Origin: Adhaeribacter radiodurans
GTDB taxonomy: Bacteria > Bacteroidota > Bacteroidia > Cytophagales > Hymenobacteraceae
Assembly (NCBI RefSeq): GCF_014075995.1
Contig: NZ_CP055153.1
Coordinates: forward strand, 4,278,001 to 4,342,000
Direction of reading: 5' to 3'
Length of the DNA: 64,000 bases
Shown: piece by piece, positions 53,617 through 63,711 of the stretch
Position numbering within the stretch: the first letter of the stretch is position 1
How the letters are laid out: each line of letters opens with the position of its first letter
Position numbers and translations under genes: made by a program
The notes under the pieces: model-generated
Database searches by the model: none
What the model was told of the DNA's origin: nothing
Seen by the model: the letters and a program-made list of their open reading frames with translations, nothing else

Positions 53617-56600
53617 TTAAGCTGTTTCGAGAGCTTTAGCTTGCTTGGCTTTTTTTATAAACTTTACTTTTTTGCCTTCCGATAATTTGGCGAAGAGTAC
53701 GTACAAGCCCGGAATTAGAATAACCCCGAAAATAGTACCCACGAGCATACCACCAGCTGCCGTAGTTCCGATGGAACGGTTTCCCATAGCACCCGCGCCG
53801 TTGGCAATACACAACGGAATTAAACCCGCTATAAAAGCAAACGAAGTCATTAAGATTGGCCTTAAACGGGATACCGCACCTTCAACCGCAGCTTTTAAAA
53901 TGGTTAAACCTTCTTTCCGGCGCTGAATAGCGAACTCCACAATTAAGATGGCGTTTTTACCCAACAAACCTATGAGCATTACCAGGGCCACTTGCGCGTA
54001 AATGTTATTCTGCAAGCCCATGATTTGTAAGAAAAGGAAAGCACCGAAAATACCAGTTGGTAAGGATAATATTACCGGCAGAGGTAACAAGAAACTTTCG
54101 TACTGCGCTGCCAGCAACAGATACACAAAAAGTAAACTGATGAGGAAGATGTAAACCGCCTGGTTGCCCGATAAGATTTCCTCGCGGGTCATGCCGGACC
54201 ATTCAAAAGTATAGCCGCGGGGTAAGGTTTCTTTCGCTACCCGTTCAATTGCCTGAATAGCATCACCACTGCTGTAACCCGGAGCCGCTGTACCGTTAAT
54301 CATGGCCGAGGTGTACATATTGTAGCGGGTAAGCTGCTCCGGTCCGTACACGCGCTCCAGGGTAATAAATGTAGAGAACGGCACCATCTCGCCTTGGTTA
54401 TTCTTTACGAATAATTTTAAAACATCTTCCGGGGTAGAGCGGTAACTAGGCGGGGCCTGCACCATAACTTTGTACATCTGCCCGAACCGAATAAAGTTAG
54501 AAGCATAATAACTACCTAGTAAAGTTTGCAGCGTACTCATGGCATTATCAATGGTTACGCCTTTTTTAGCGGCCATGTCCTGGTCCACGTGAATCATGTA
54601 TTGCGGGAAGTTCGGGTCGAAGTTAGTAAAGGAGCTGTTTATTTCGGGCGTTTTTTGCATCGCCTGAATAAACTTGTTCGTCACATCAGCAGTGCCTTGC
54701 AAGTCTTCACTCTTTTTCCGGTCTAACACGCGCAATTCAAAACCACTGGAGTTACCAAAACCTGGTACGGTAGGCGGCGGGAAAAACTCAATGCTGGCAT
54801 CTTTTAAATTTTTGGTTTTTTCTTCCAGTACCGCAATAATATCATCCACGGATTCCTCCCGGTTTTCCCAGGCTTTTAAGTTAATCATACCCATGCCGTA
54901 AGAAGCACCAGCGGCATCGGTTAACAAGCTAAAACCAGCCAGCGTCGAAACTGATTCTACTGCCTTTATATCTGTAGTAGCTTCCTGAATTTTATCGAGC
55001 ACGTATTCGGTACGCTCAACCGTGGCCCCGGCTGGGGTAGTCACGTTCACGTAAATCATACCCTGGTCTTCGGTCGGGATAAAACCAGTAGGCAACACTT
55101 TGGTTAAAGCCCAGGAACCCACGCAGAATACCAGGAACATACCAATCGTCACCATCCGGCGGCTCGCCAACTTGCGCACGTAACTTTTATAGGAACCTTC
55201 CATGGCATTATAGCCCCGGTTGAATTTATTAAAGAAGCGGTTAATGAAGTTGTTCTTTTTAGTGCCGTGGCTCGGCTTGAGCATAATGGCGCATAAAGCC
55301 GGTGTGAGCGTAAGCGCGTTTATCCCCGAAATTACAATAGCAATGGCCAGGGTTAACGAGAACTGACGGTAGAAAATACCTACTGGTCCCGACATAAAAG
55401 AAACCGGCACAAACACCGCCGACATTACCAAAGTAATGGCTACAATGGCACCGCTAATTTCACCCATTGCTTCCAAGGTAGCTTGTCGGGCTGGCATGTG
55501 TTTTTCGTGCATTTTAGCGTGCACGGCTTCCACCACCACAATGGCGTTATCTACCACAATACCAATGGCTAGTACCAAAGCAAATAAGGTAAGCAGGTTC
55601 ACGGAGAACCCGAATAACTGCATGAAAAAGAACGTACCCACCAACGATACTGGTACTGCTAAAGCCGGAATAAGGGTAGAGCGAAAATCCTGAAGGAAAA
55701 TAAAAACAATGATAAACACCAGGATAAAAGCTTCAATTAAAGTCCGGATAACTTCGCTCATGGAAGCATCTAAAAAGCGCGACACGTCATAAGCAATGTT
55801 ATAAGTCATTTTGGGTGGGAATGAGCTTTCTTTTAGCTCGGCCATCCGGGTTTTTACGTTGGCAATAACTTCGCGGGCGTTAGAACCCGGCCGTTGCTTA
55901 ATCATAATAGATGCCGAAGGGCGACCATCGGTTTTAGAAACCATACCGTAGCTTAAAGAACCAAATTCTACCTCGGCTATGTCTTTCAGGCGCAGTACTG
56001 AACCAGAACCATCATCGTTGGAGCGGATTACTATGTTTTCGTACTGCTTGGGTTCAAAAAATTTACCGGTGTACTTCAATACGTATTGCAGCATCTGGTG
56101 CGAATCGCCGGCGCTTTCTCCTGCTTTACCGGGTGCCGCTTCTACGTTTTGGGCCCGTATAGCGTTAATTACTTCGTCCGTAGAAACCTGGTAAGCCGCC
56201 AGCCTATCTGGTTTTAACCATACCCGCATGGAGTATTCCCGCGAACCCATAATCTCACAAAATCCTACGCCGTCAATCCGCTTTAATTCTTGTAATACGT
56301 TGATATCGGCAAAGTTATAAACAAACTGTTCGCCGGCACTCGGGTCTTCGCTCATCAGGTTTAAGTAAAGCAGCATGCTGTTTACTTCTTTTTCGGTGGT
56401 TACCCCAGCTTTAATTACTTCTTCGGGGAGTTCATCCAGAATGGTAGTTACTCGGTTCTGCACGTTAACGGCCGCTAAATCCGGGTCGGTGCCTACTTCA
56501 AAAAACACCTGAATTAAGGTAATGCCGTTGTTACTCGACACCGACGACATGTAAGTCATACCGGGAACGCCGTTGATGGCGCGCTCCAGGGGCGTTGCTA

Positions 56601-56781
56601 CGGCTTTGGTACATACTTCCGCGTTGGCCCCGGTATATTTAGCCGTAACGGTAACCGAAGGCGGCACAATATCGGGGAACTGCGTAACGGGCAGGTTAAA
56701 GAGCGCCAAAGCGCCCAACATGGTTATAAATAGCGATATTACCAGTGACAGCACCGGTCGCTCTATAAATATCTTAAACAT
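53617..56781 (-). CDS. RND efflux pump, AcrB/HAE1 family
   Basis: This 1054-residue inner-membrane pump exports hydrophobic and amphiphilic drugs using the proton gradient. It has 12 membrane segments in the AcrB order, with a porter and docking domain after helices 1 and 7. HAE1 marks include FPDIVPPSVTVTAKYTGANAE at the start, VDNAIVVVEAVHAKM (proton-relay Asp pair region), GIVVDNA and LIGLLGKNAILIVEFA. The length is normal. It is the middle gene of the operon. Confidence 0.96.
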   Translation of the reverse strand: MFKIFIERPVLSLVISLFITMLGALALFNLPVTQFPDIVPPSVTVTAKYTGANAEVCTKAVATPLERAINGVPGMTYMSSVSSNNGITLIQVFFEVGTDPDLAAVNVQNRVTTILDELPEEVIKAGVTTEKEVNSMLLYLNLMSEDPSAGEQFVYNFADINVLQELKRIDGVGFCEIMGSREYSMRVWLKPDRLAAYQVSTDEVINAIRAQNVEAAPGKAGESAGDSHQMLQYVLKYTGKFFEPKQYENIVIRSNDDGSGSVLRLKDIAEVEFGSLSYGMVSKTDGRPSASIMIKQRPGSNAREVIANVKTRMAELKESSFPPKMTYNIAYDVSRFLDASMSEVIRTLIEAFILVFIIVFIFLQDFRSTLIPALAVPVSLVGTFFFMQLFGFSVNLLTLFALVLAIGIVVDNAIVVVEAVHAKMHEKHMPARQATLEAMGEISGAIVAITLVMSAVFVPVSFMSGPVGIFYRQFSLTLAIAIVISGINALTLTPALCAIMLKPSHGTKKNNFINRFFNKFNRGYNAMEGSYKSYVRKLASRRMVTIGMFLVFCVGSWALTKVLPTGFIPTEDQGMIYVNVTTPAGATVERTEYVLDKIQEATTDIKAVESVSTLAGFSLLTDAAGASYGMGMINLKAWENREESVDDIIAVLEEKTKNLKDASIEFFPPPTVPGFGNSSGFELRVLDRKKSEDLQGTADVTNKFIQAMQKTPEINSSFTNFDPNFPQYMIHVDQDMAAKKGVTIDNAMSTLQTLLGSYYASNFIRFGQMYKVMVQAPPSYRSTPEDVLKLFVKNNQGEMVPFSTFITLERVYGPEQLTRYNMYTSAMINGTAAPGYSSGDAIQAIERVAKETLPRGYTFEWSGMTREEILSGNQAVYIFLISLLFVYLLLAAQYESFLLPLPVILSLPTGIFGAFLFLQIMGLQNNIYAQVALVMLIGLLGKNAILIVEFAIQRRKEGLTILKAAVEGAVSRLRPILMTSFAFIAGLIPLCIANGAGAMGNRSIGTTAAGGMLVGTIFGVILIPGLYVLFAKLSEGKKVKFIKKAKQAKALETA

Positions 56782-56856
56782 TTTGAGTTTACTTAAAAGG
56801 GTATCTATCCGCCGGAATAATTCCGGCGGTTGCTGCTATTTTCGACTTTGGTTGGT

Positions 56857-58008
56857 TTATAAACTCCGGTTTTGCGCCGATAGCAAACTATCCATCGGGA
56901 TGTAAACCGGCTTAATGGCTAATCCATCGCGAAGTTCTTGCACGCCTTCATATACCACCTTGTCGCCCGGTTGCAGGCCAGATTCCACGATGTAGAAGTG
57001 CGATAGACGCGCCCTGGGTTTAAAATTTTTAATTTTTAAGGTATTGTTCTGGTCAACAACGTACACAAAATTCTGATCCTGAATTTCGAAGGCTGCTTTT
57101 TGCGGAATCAGGAGCGCTTCTTCTACCTCGTTGGTCAGGCGCACGCGGCCGGTCGAGCCATGTTTTAACAGTTGTTTCGGATTAGGAAATTTAGCCCGGA
57201 AAGCAATAGCCCCAGTATTGGCTTCAAAAACACCTTCCACGGTTTCTATTTTCCCTTTCTGCGGGTACGGCAGGCCATCGGCCAGCACCAAATCTACAAC
57301 CTCGCTGCGGGTACTGGTGCCTTGCTGTTGCGCCTTAATGTAATTTAGATATTCTTTTTCCGAAACGTTAAAGTACACATACACCGAGCCTAAATCCGAT
57401 AAGGTAGTAAGCAGGGCACCTTCATCTACTAAACTGCCTACTTTTAAGGGAATGCGGTCGATGATGCCTGTAAATGGGGCTTTGATGAAAGTGTACGAAA
57501 GTTTGGTGGCCGCATTAGCCTGGGCTGATTTGGCTTCTTCAATGCCAGCTTTGGCGGCATTAAGTTTAGCCTGAGCCACTTCCAGTTCTGATTTAGTAAC
57601 TACGCGTTTATCTACCAGGGTTTTTACCCGGTCTACTTCGAGTTGAGCGCCTTTGGCGGCGGCAATGGCACTATTCAGGTTCGCTTTAGTCCGGGCAAGT
57701 TCGGCCTTGTATTCTTCGGAGCTGATCCGGAAAAGCGGTTGTCCTTTTTTTACTTGTTGCCCTTCGTCTACGTAAATATTATCCAGGAAGCCCTTTACCC
57801 GGCCCCGGATTTCGACGTGCCGCTGGGCCTGGATATCGGCTACATAATCGTGGTGCAGCACGGTATCTTTGGTAATGGCCTGCGTTACGGGCAAAGTAGG
57901 TACTTCCGGATTTTTCTTTTCTACTTCGCCCTGGGCGGTGCAACCACTCATGAATAATCCGAATACAAATAAATAAAACAGGTTTAATACTTTTTTTATA
58001 GTTAGCAT
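56857..58008 (-). CDS. RND periplasmic adaptor (AcrA/MexA type)
   Basis: This 383-residue membrane-fusion lipoprotein links the pump to the outer-membrane channel. The ATG at 58008 begins MLTIKKVLNLFYLFVFGL, with the lipobox Cys in FMSGC; the longer frame begins 21 codons upstream. The order is hairpin lipoyl-type domain (VEIRGRVKGFLDNIYVDEGQQVKKGQPLF), coiled coil, lipoyl return (FTGIIDRIPLKVGSLVDEG), beta-barrel and membrane-proximal domain. It is the first gene of the pump operon, 75 bp before the pump. Confidence 0.94.
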   Translation of the reverse strand: MLTIKKVLNLFYLFVFGLFMSGCTAQGEVEKKNPEVPTLPVTQAITKDTVLHHDYVADIQAQRHVEIRGRVKGFLDNIYVDEGQQVKKGQPLFRISSEEYKAELARTKANLNSAIAAAKGAQLEVDRVKTLVDKRVVTKSELEVAQAKLNAAKAGIEEAKSAQANAATKLSYTFIKAPFTGIIDRIPLKVGSLVDEGALLTTLSDLGSVYVYFNVSEKEYLNYIKAQQQGTSTRSEVVDLVLADGLPYPQKGKIETVEGVFEANTGAIAFRAKFPNPKQLLKHGSTGRVRLTNEVEEALLIPQKAAFEIQDQNFVYVVDQNNTLKIKNFKPRARLSHFYIVESGLQPGDKVVYEGVQELRDGLAIKPVYIPMDSLLSAQNRSL

Positions 58009-58152
58009 GACTTTGTTAGGTTGAAAACCAGTGCCAAACGGATTGGCAGCAGCAAATACAAATAGGTTCACGGCCGGACATAGCTATGCCGGTCGCTAAA
58101 AAAATTAGAGAAATTAAAAAAAAGTGTTCCGGCAGACCGGAATTAAACCTGT

Positions 58153-58581
58153 TTAAAAGGGAGTTAAACGAAAGAGAAAGGTATAATAATCAGGCAGTAG
58201 CGAGGCACACCGGGCATAAATGCCAGCCGGTTTTTCGCTCGTAAAAACAGTAATAGAAATAAAGGCCAGCTTTACCTGTACTTTAGGTAAAAAGCGGCCT
58301 ACATTCTTATAAATGTGGTTAAGTAAGAGATGAAAATTAGATTGTCCCAGGTCGCTGAATTCCTGCGATAATTCAATTATCTCGAATAGCAGATCCTGAA
58401 ACAAATCAACCCGATGGCATTTAGTGGCATTCTTATTTGCTTGCGTCTCCTGCTTAAAATATTCTGTTATTTGGGCATAGGGTAGCCGGTCCACCTGGTG
58501 CTTTCTGGGAAAAAAAGCAGACACCAACGTGTGGATTAAAAAGCAAAAAATAAAGAAGAAACAATAAATCCCCTTACGCAT
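58153..58581 (-). CDS. Exported protein upstream of the efflux operon
   Basis: This 142-residue protein has an N-terminal hydrophobic helix (about 5-22) then a polar part (FPRKHQVDRLPYAQITEYFK, LFQDLLFEIIELSQEF, VQVKLAFISITVF). It ends 144 bp before the start of the adaptor gene on the same strand, so it may be the first gene of the efflux operon. No family recognised. The uninterrupted frame and moderate composition favour a real gene, though an overprinted chance frame is possible. Confidence 0.55.
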   Translation of the reverse strand: MRKGIYCFFFIFCFLIHTLVSAFFPRKHQVDRLPYAQITEYFKQETQANKNATKCHRVDLFQDLLFEIIELSQEFSDLGQSNFHLLLNHIYKNVGRFLPKVQVKLAFISITVFTSEKPAGIYARCASLLPDYYTFLFRLTPF

Positions 58582-59212
58582 TATTGCGGCACAATCAATT
58601 CTCTTATGTATAAGTAACTGAACTTTAAGTTAGTAAGTTTATTAAAAACCTAATTTTAACTAAAATTTAATAATGGATTTCAATTACAATGGCAAAATTA
58701 GTAAGAATTGAGCACTTTCTAAGACAATTCTTTTTGATTTTGCTCCTTTAAGAGCATGTTTTATTCTAAAGTCTACAAATTTATTAATAAAAGCCTTTTT
58801 CAATTATTACTTATTTTCAAGCTTTTCGATTATTTTGAATAAACTTATATTCTCATTTTATTTGATTTTACTGCATCCTCTAATTATTTTTTTTACTAAA
58901 TAATAAATAGGTGACTATAGAGATTATTAGAATGACTGCTACCGTTGGTGGGACATAATGAGATAATACATAACAATATAGTAAATGTTACTGGTAAGTA
59001 ACCCTATGCCGATGAAGGTTAGTATGAAAGAGAAGCCATAAGTAGTGTCTATCCTAGTACAATTCATGGGCTATCGTTCCTGTACTTTTTAATTCTTAAT
59101 ACTTCTATGGTAACACTGTTTACTACGTACAAACCAAATTGCATTTTCATGTAAACAAAAAAGCACTTCCTGGTTTATCCAAGAAGTGCTCCTACTAGTA
59201 ATGAAACGCTTA
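58582..59212. other. Long A/T-rich intergenic region
   Basis: A 631-bp gap between minus-strand genes. Apart from the terminator at 59157-59191, no protein-like frame, RNA gene or repeat is visible. The upstream promoter of the exported-protein and pump genes is expected at its left end. Confidence 0.4.
59157..59191 (-). terminator. Terminator of the cysteine-synthase-like gene
   Basis: On the minus strand AGCACTTC-T-TGG pairs with CCA-G-GAAGTGCT (one G-U pair) around a 5-nt loop, followed by a T-run. It follows the gene ending at 59213. Its arms resemble those of the terminator beside the tRNA-Met gene at 61151-61188. Confidence 0.8.
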
Positions 59213-60193
59213 CTAATCTATATAACCTTGTTCCCGCATCCAGTCGTCGTTGTAAATCTTTGCCAGGTAGCGCGTACCATGATCCGGTAATATTATTACC
59301 ATTGTATCTTGTTCAGTTAAGTTTTCCCGGGCATACTCCAGCGCCCCGAACACCGCCGAACCACAAGACCAACCCACAAATAAACCTTCTTCCTTGGCTA
59401 AACGCCGCGTCATTACGGCTCCGTCTTTATCGCTAACTTTAATAAAATGATCTATTAAATTAAAGTCCACATTTTTTGGTAAGATGTCTTCTCCAATACC
59501 TTCCGTTTTATAAGGATATATCTCGTTTTCGTCAAAAATGCCCGTCTCTTTGTATTTCTTAAATACCGAACCGTAGGTATCAATGCCAATCGCTTTAATG
59601 GCACTGTTTTGTTCTTTTAAGTATTTAGATATACCGCAAATAGTACCACCAGTGCCTACTCCGGTAGCTAAATAGGTTACTTTCCCTTCGGTTTGCTGCC
59701 AGATTTCAGGACCTGTAGTTTCGTAGTGCGCTGCTGTGTTCGATAAATTATCGTATTGGTTCGGATAAAAGGAGTTCGGAATTTCGCTGTTTAACCGTTT
59801 AGCAACGGAGTAGTAAGAACGTTCGTCTTCGGGGGCAACGTTAGTAGGGCACACAATTACCTCGGCTCCTACCGCCCTTAGAATATCCATTTTCTCTTTA
59901 CTCTGTTTATCGGTAAGGGTAAAAATACACTTATACCCCCGGGCAGTAGCTGCAATAGCTAAACCCATACCTGTGTTGCCCGAAGTACCTTCGATAATAG
60001 TACCGCCGGGCTTTAAAATACCTGCTTTTTCAGCATCCTCAATCATTTTAAGCGCCATCCGGTCTTTTACAGAATTACCGGGATTAAAGTACTCTACTTT
60101 GGCAAGGATGGTGGCTTTTACCCCATCAGTTACTTTATTTAGCTTTACCAGTGGCGTACGGCCAATAGCTTCGGAGATATGATTTAAATACAT
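59213..60193 (-). CDS. PLP-dependent cysteine synthase / cystathionine beta-synthase-like enzyme
   Basis: This 326-residue fold-type II PLP enzyme makes or interconverts cysteine or cystathionine from O-acetylserine or serine and a sulfur donor. The PLP lysine is K43 in NPGNSVKDRMA, the substrate-phosphate loop is EGTSGNTGMG, and the PLP phosphate loop is TGVGTGGTICGISK. The C-terminal phrase LPDHGTRYLAKIYNDDWM resembles cystathionine beta-synthase catalytic domains more than CysK. No regulatory CBS domain is attached. It is a single gene with its own terminator. Confidence 0.93.
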   Translation of the reverse strand: MYLNHISEAIGRTPLVKLNKVTDGVKATILAKVEYFNPGNSVKDRMALKMIEDAEKAGILKPGGTIIEGTSGNTGMGLAIAATARGYKCIFTLTDKQSKEKMDILRAVGAEVIVCPTNVAPEDERSYYSVAKRLNSEIPNSFYPNQYDNLSNTAAHYETTGPEIWQQTEGKVTYLATGVGTGGTICGISKYLKEQNSAIKAIGIDTYGSVFKKYKETGIFDENEIYPYKTEGIGEDILPKNVDFNLIDHFIKVSDKDGAVMTRRLAKEEGLFVGWSCGSAVFGALEYARENLTEQDTMVIILPDHGTRYLAKIYNDDWMREQGYID

Positions 60194-60560
60194 GAAAGCA
60201 ATTTTTTATTGAAAACGGTAAAGCATACATTGCCGCCATCTTCCTTTATTACGTCACAAAAATAAGGTAATTATTCGGGATAATTAAACCAATGTCCGGA
60301 TAGTTCCTCTACTTAGTAGCAATAAAATTCTTCGCTCCTGATTTGGTGCAAACCATTAAGCATTGGTTTCGACTATTAAACAGATAAGTAAGCATATAAA
60401 GTTGTCCTTATTAATTAAAAGGAATTCTACTATAATTAGAGGATAAGGTTAATCTTTGCTAAATAATAATAATTCACCTGATTCGCTGTTTAATCAAAGG
60501 CATCCACTCCAACCATTTGAAATTAACCAAACCGACAAGAATTAAATCTATTTACAGGTA
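60194..60560. other. Divergent intergenic region
   Basis: An A/T-rich gap of 367 bp between the cysteine-synthase-like gene and a small secreted-protein gene. No RNA, repeat or protein remnant was seen. Confidence 0.4.
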
Positions 60561-61025
60561 ATGAAAAATTTACTATTACTACCGCTTTTTTCCTGCTTAT
60601 TAGGACTTGGTTATTGGACGAAGCAACAAACGGGTACGCAATTGAATGATATATTAAAAGGAAAATGGGGAAATGAGCGCATTCAGTTACAATACATTGT
60701 AGATAGTAATTTAATGCACGAAGAGGAAATTATCTCCGAAAAAGGTAAAACATATAGTTTTGATGGTTCTACTATTCAAATTACTTATCCAGATGGAACG
60801 GTTGCCCAAGGCACCTATTCCGTATTTATGGAAGAGGAAAAAAAGAAGGTAGCACTTCAACTGCACGGTACTACAACTACCTATACGCTAATTGCGGTAA
60901 CTCCAACTAGTATGACCTGGCAAAAAGATATGGAAGACACTAATTACCAGGAAGGTTTAACTCGCAAATCTGCCGAACGGGCCATCTATACTGAGGTGTT
61001 TAAAAAGATTATTGCAGGAAAGTAA
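60561..61025 (+). CDS. Small exported protein of unknown function
   Basis: This 154-residue protein has an N-terminal hydrophobic segment (about 3-19). The mature part starts KQQTGTQLNDILKGKWGNERI and contains KGKTYSFDGSTIQITYPDGT, KKVALQLHGTTTTYTLIAVTPTSMTW and AIYTEVFKKIIAG. The beta-rich middle resembles small lipocalin-like domains of secreted Bacteroidota proteins, without a firm match. It is monocistronic. Confidence 0.7.
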   Translation: MKNLLLLPLFSCLLGLGYWTKQQTGTQLNDILKGKWGNERIQLQYIVDSNLMHEEEIISEKGKTYSFDGSTIQITYPDGTVAQGTYSVFMEEEKKKVALQLHGTTTTYTLIAVTPTSMTWQKDMEDTNYQEGLTRKSAERAIYTEVFKKIIAGK

Positions 61026-61150
61026 TAATTAAAAAAAGTAAATTTTGATTGAGAGTTTTGTTTGAATGCGATTTTAGTGGGGGCTTATACGGGAAATTAC
61101 CACTTTATATTGCCTTTATAGATTAAAAATGAGTGCAAATTGTTCACAAA

Positions 61151-61188
61151 TAAAAAAGCACTTACCGAATTTCTTCCTGTAAGTGCTT
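61151..61188 (-). terminator. Terminator of the tRNA-Met gene
   Basis: AAGCACTTAC (61156-61165) pairs perfectly with GTAAGTGCTT (61179-61188) over a 13-nt loop. On the minus strand the stem runs into a T-run. Confidence 0.85.
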
Positions 61189-61198
61189 GATTATGAAG

Positions 61199-61272
61199 TG
61201 GGCCCAGCTGGAATCGAACCAGCCACCTACTGATTATGAGTCAGTTGCTCTAACCGAATGAGCTATAGGCCC
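61199..61272 (-). tRNA. tRNA-Met(CAT), elongator type
   Basis: On the minus strand the acceptor GGGCCTA pairs with TGGGCCC, and the discriminator is A at 61199. The anticodon stem CTGAC-T/A-TCAG encloses the CAT anticodon in the loop CTCATAA, and the T-arm loop is GGTTCGATTCC-like. Elongator Met and the Ile2 tRNA (whose C34 is modified to lysidine) both carry CAT, and sequence alone does not settle which this is, but the overall look favours elongator Met. CCA is not encoded. Confidence 0.88.
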
Positions 61273-61361
61273 GTCAAAAAGAGTTTTAGTTCTTTTTGAT
61301 TTTGGGAGTGCAATTTTACATATTTGCACCGCATTTTCCAAATACATTTTAAAAAATTCCC

Positions 61362-61991
61362 GTGGATTTAAGCCTTGTAAAAAATATTATTTTCGATTTG
61401 GGTGGGGTTATCATTAATTTAGCTTACCAAAACTCGGTAGATGCTTTACGCTCTTTAAGTAAAAAACAACAAGCTATTGATTTTACTCAGCAAGCTCAAT
61501 CCGGACTTTTTGATTTGTACGAAACAGGCCAGATTACTTCAGAAGCTTTCCGGCAAGGTTTACGCGACACTTATGCGATAGAAGGCGAAGATAGCGCTTT
61601 AGATGCAGCCTGGAACGCCATGCTGCTCGATATTCCGCCCGAACGCATTCAATTATTACAGGCTCTCGGTAAAAAATTCCGCTTGTTTCTGCTTAGTAAT
61701 ACCAATGCCATTCATGCCGAACGATTTAATAAAACAGTACAAGAAGTATCGGGTTTACCGGGTTTAAATAGTTTATTTGAGAAAACATATTACTCTCATT
61801 TAGTGGGTATGCGCAAACCTGGTGCGGCCATATTCGAGCATATCTTAAATCAAAATAATTTAACAGCTGCCGAAACCTTATTTATTGACGATAGCTTACA
61901 GCACATTGAAGGTGCCCGGAAGTTAGGTTTGCAAACGCTGCACTTGCAGCCGCCGCTTACTATTAACGAATTTTTTAATCATGCGCGGTAG
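61362..61991 (+). CDS. HAD-family phosphatase, YihX-like
   Basis: This 209-residue cytosolic haloacid-dehalogenase-type phosphatase starts with GTG. Motif I is IIFDLGGVIINL (nucleophile Asp; the second Asp is replaced by Gly, as is usual in the YihX/glucose-1-phosphatase group). Motif II is FLLSNTN, motif III has Lys in GMRKPGAAIFEHIL, and motif IV is TLFIDDSLQHIEGAR. It overlaps the start of the protease gene by 11 bp, indicating translational coupling. The likely substrates are sugar phosphates. Confidence 0.9.
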   Translation: MDLSLVKNIIFDLGGVIINLAYQNSVDALRSLSKKQQAIDFTQQAQSGLFDLYETGQITSEAFRQGLRDTYAIEGEDSALDAAWNAMLLDIPPERIQLLQALGKKFRLFLLSNTNAIHAERFNKTVQEVSGLPGLNSLFEKTYYSHLVGMRKPGAAIFEHILNQNNLTAAETLFIDDSLQHIEGARKLGLQTLHLQPPLTINEFFNHAR

Positions 61992-63126
61992 CTCTACAGT
62001 TAAAAATTACACTTTTCACCTGTTCCTATTCTGTTTAGCTTTGGTTACTACCACCTTAGCAGGTGCTGAATGGATGAGCGCGAAACCTCTATTGGTAGTT
62101 ACTACTCAGTGGCGTATTATTCGCATTTTAACGAATGAGCAAGTTTTAAATGGCCTTTACTACTCGCTTCCGTTTTTAGGCGTATTAACGGCCCACGAGT
62201 TCGGGCATTATTTTACAGCACGTTATTATCGAATTCGTGTGTCACTCCCCTATTACATTCCGTTTTGGTTTCCTTTGCTTCCAACAATTGGAACAATGGG
62301 CGCCGTTATCCGCATTAAGGATCGTATTTTTTCTAAAAAAGAATTTTTTGATGTAGGTATTGCGGGTCCATTAGCTGGCTTTATAGTGGCTATTCCTTTG
62401 CTTTGGTACGGGTTCACGCATTTACCTAGTCCTGAGCATATTTTCACCATCCATCCCGAATATAAAAAATACGGTTTAGATTACGCCAGTAAAGTGTATC
62501 AGAATACGGGCGGCTCCATGGCCTTAGGTAAAAACTTATTATTTTTATTTTTCGAGAAATATGTAGCTCCTGACCCTGCCCTGGTACCTAACCAGTACGA
62601 GCTTATGCATTACCCGTATTTATTTGCTGGTTTTCTTTCCTTATTTTTTACCGCGATGAATTTACTGCCCATTGGGCAACTTGACGGTGGGCATATATTA
62701 TACGGTTTAATTGGTTTTCGTAATTTTAACCGAATCTCTCCTGTATTTTTTATTATTTTTATTTTTTATGCTGGCTTAGGAGTAGTTGGTCCGCATACCC
62801 CACCCGACGAAAGGTACTGGCAATTTATATTGTACGCTGTTTACTTATATGTAGTATTTGAGAAAATTACTCCAAACGTTAAAATAGCCTTAACTTTAAC
62901 TATTATTATGTTCTGCCTGCATGTTGGATTGGCTTTTATTTTTCCAGGCACCAAAGGTTATCCGGGTTGGTTAGTATTCGGGCTATTGTTATCCAGGTTA
63001 TTAGGCATTTTTCATCCTCCTGCCCCCGACGAAGCTCCATTAAGTACAGGCAGAAAAGTACTTGGCTGGTTTGCTGTACTAATATTTCTGCTAAGTTTCA
63101 GTCCAGCGCCATTCTTGTACGAGTAA
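61981..63126 (+). CDS. Site-2 protease family membrane metalloprotease (M50)
   Basis: This 381-residue polytopic protease cleaves substrates within the membrane. The zinc motif is HEFGH (H72, E73, H76) in LTAHEFGHYFTARYY, and the third ligand Asp lies in NLLPIGQLDGGHILYG. About six or seven membrane segments surround these. A GPLAGFIVAIP segment lies between them, as in the PDZ-less branch, and no PDZ domain is seen. It overlaps the HAD gene by 11 bp, which suggests linked function or regulation. Confidence 0.93.
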   Translation: MRGSSTVKNYTFHLFLFCLALVTTTLAGAEWMSAKPLLVVTTQWRIIRILTNEQVLNGLYYSLPFLGVLTAHEFGHYFTARYYRIRVSLPYYIPFWFPLLPTIGTMGAVIRIKDRIFSKKEFFDVGIAGPLAGFIVAIPLLWYGFTHLPSPEHIFTIHPEYKKYGLDYASKVYQNTGGSMALGKNLLFLFFEKYVAPDPALVPNQYELMHYPYLFAGFLSLFFTAMNLLPIGQLDGGHILYGLIGFRNFNRISPVFFIIFIFYAGLGVVGPHTPPDERYWQFILYAVYLYVVFEKITPNVKIALTLTIIMFCLHVGLAFIFPGTKGYPGWLVFGLLLSRLLGIFHPPAPDEAPLSTGRKVLGWFAVLIFLLSFSPAPFLYE

Positions 63127-63711
63127 AACCTTTGTTTATGATAAATGTCTTTTGTTTTTAGAATTGGAGCAAATGATCACCTTTAATCATTTTTATCAAA
63201 GATTAACAAAAATGTTTTCATGTATAGGATGACGCAATTTTAATAATTTACTAAAATCCAATTAAATTTTCTTAAGAAGTAATAGGCCTAGATTATAGAA
63301 CCTTGTTAGCTTAACTCGATATATTTGAATAATACTGTTTTGTATAAAATTATTAAAAATACATTTGTCATTTTGAACTTTTAATAATTTTTGCGGATTA
63401 GGCTACTTGAAAGACTAAGCGGCATGATTATTATATATACCTAAACCTATATAAATTAAAATCATTTTTTTAAGCTCTACTTACCAGTTACAGGTAACTT
63501 TCTAGTAATTAGACTATAATTTAAAAAAATAAAATAAATATGGAGTAAACGTTTATCATGGTATAAAAATTGTGAGTGGCCAAAACTTAAGCGTTTATTA
63601 TTATTTACCCATAAACCATATATAGCGTTTTTTATTTATTGCTAGATAAAAACGCTTGGTGCAGAAAGTATTAAGTAGTACCTTTGAATAAATGAATAAA
63701 TTATTTTAAAA
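63127..63711. other. A/T-rich intergenic region
   Basis: 585 bp with no protein-like frame. One 9-bp inverted repeat, AGCGTTTTT/AAAAACGCT (63624-63632 with 63648-63656), lies about 60 bp before the next gene. Its role is unknown. Confidence 0.4.

Noticed and set aside
53645-56905. Several plus-strand frames of 65-110 codons opposite the RND pump gene
   Set aside because: They are mirror frames of a long, conserved pump gene and have no features of their own.
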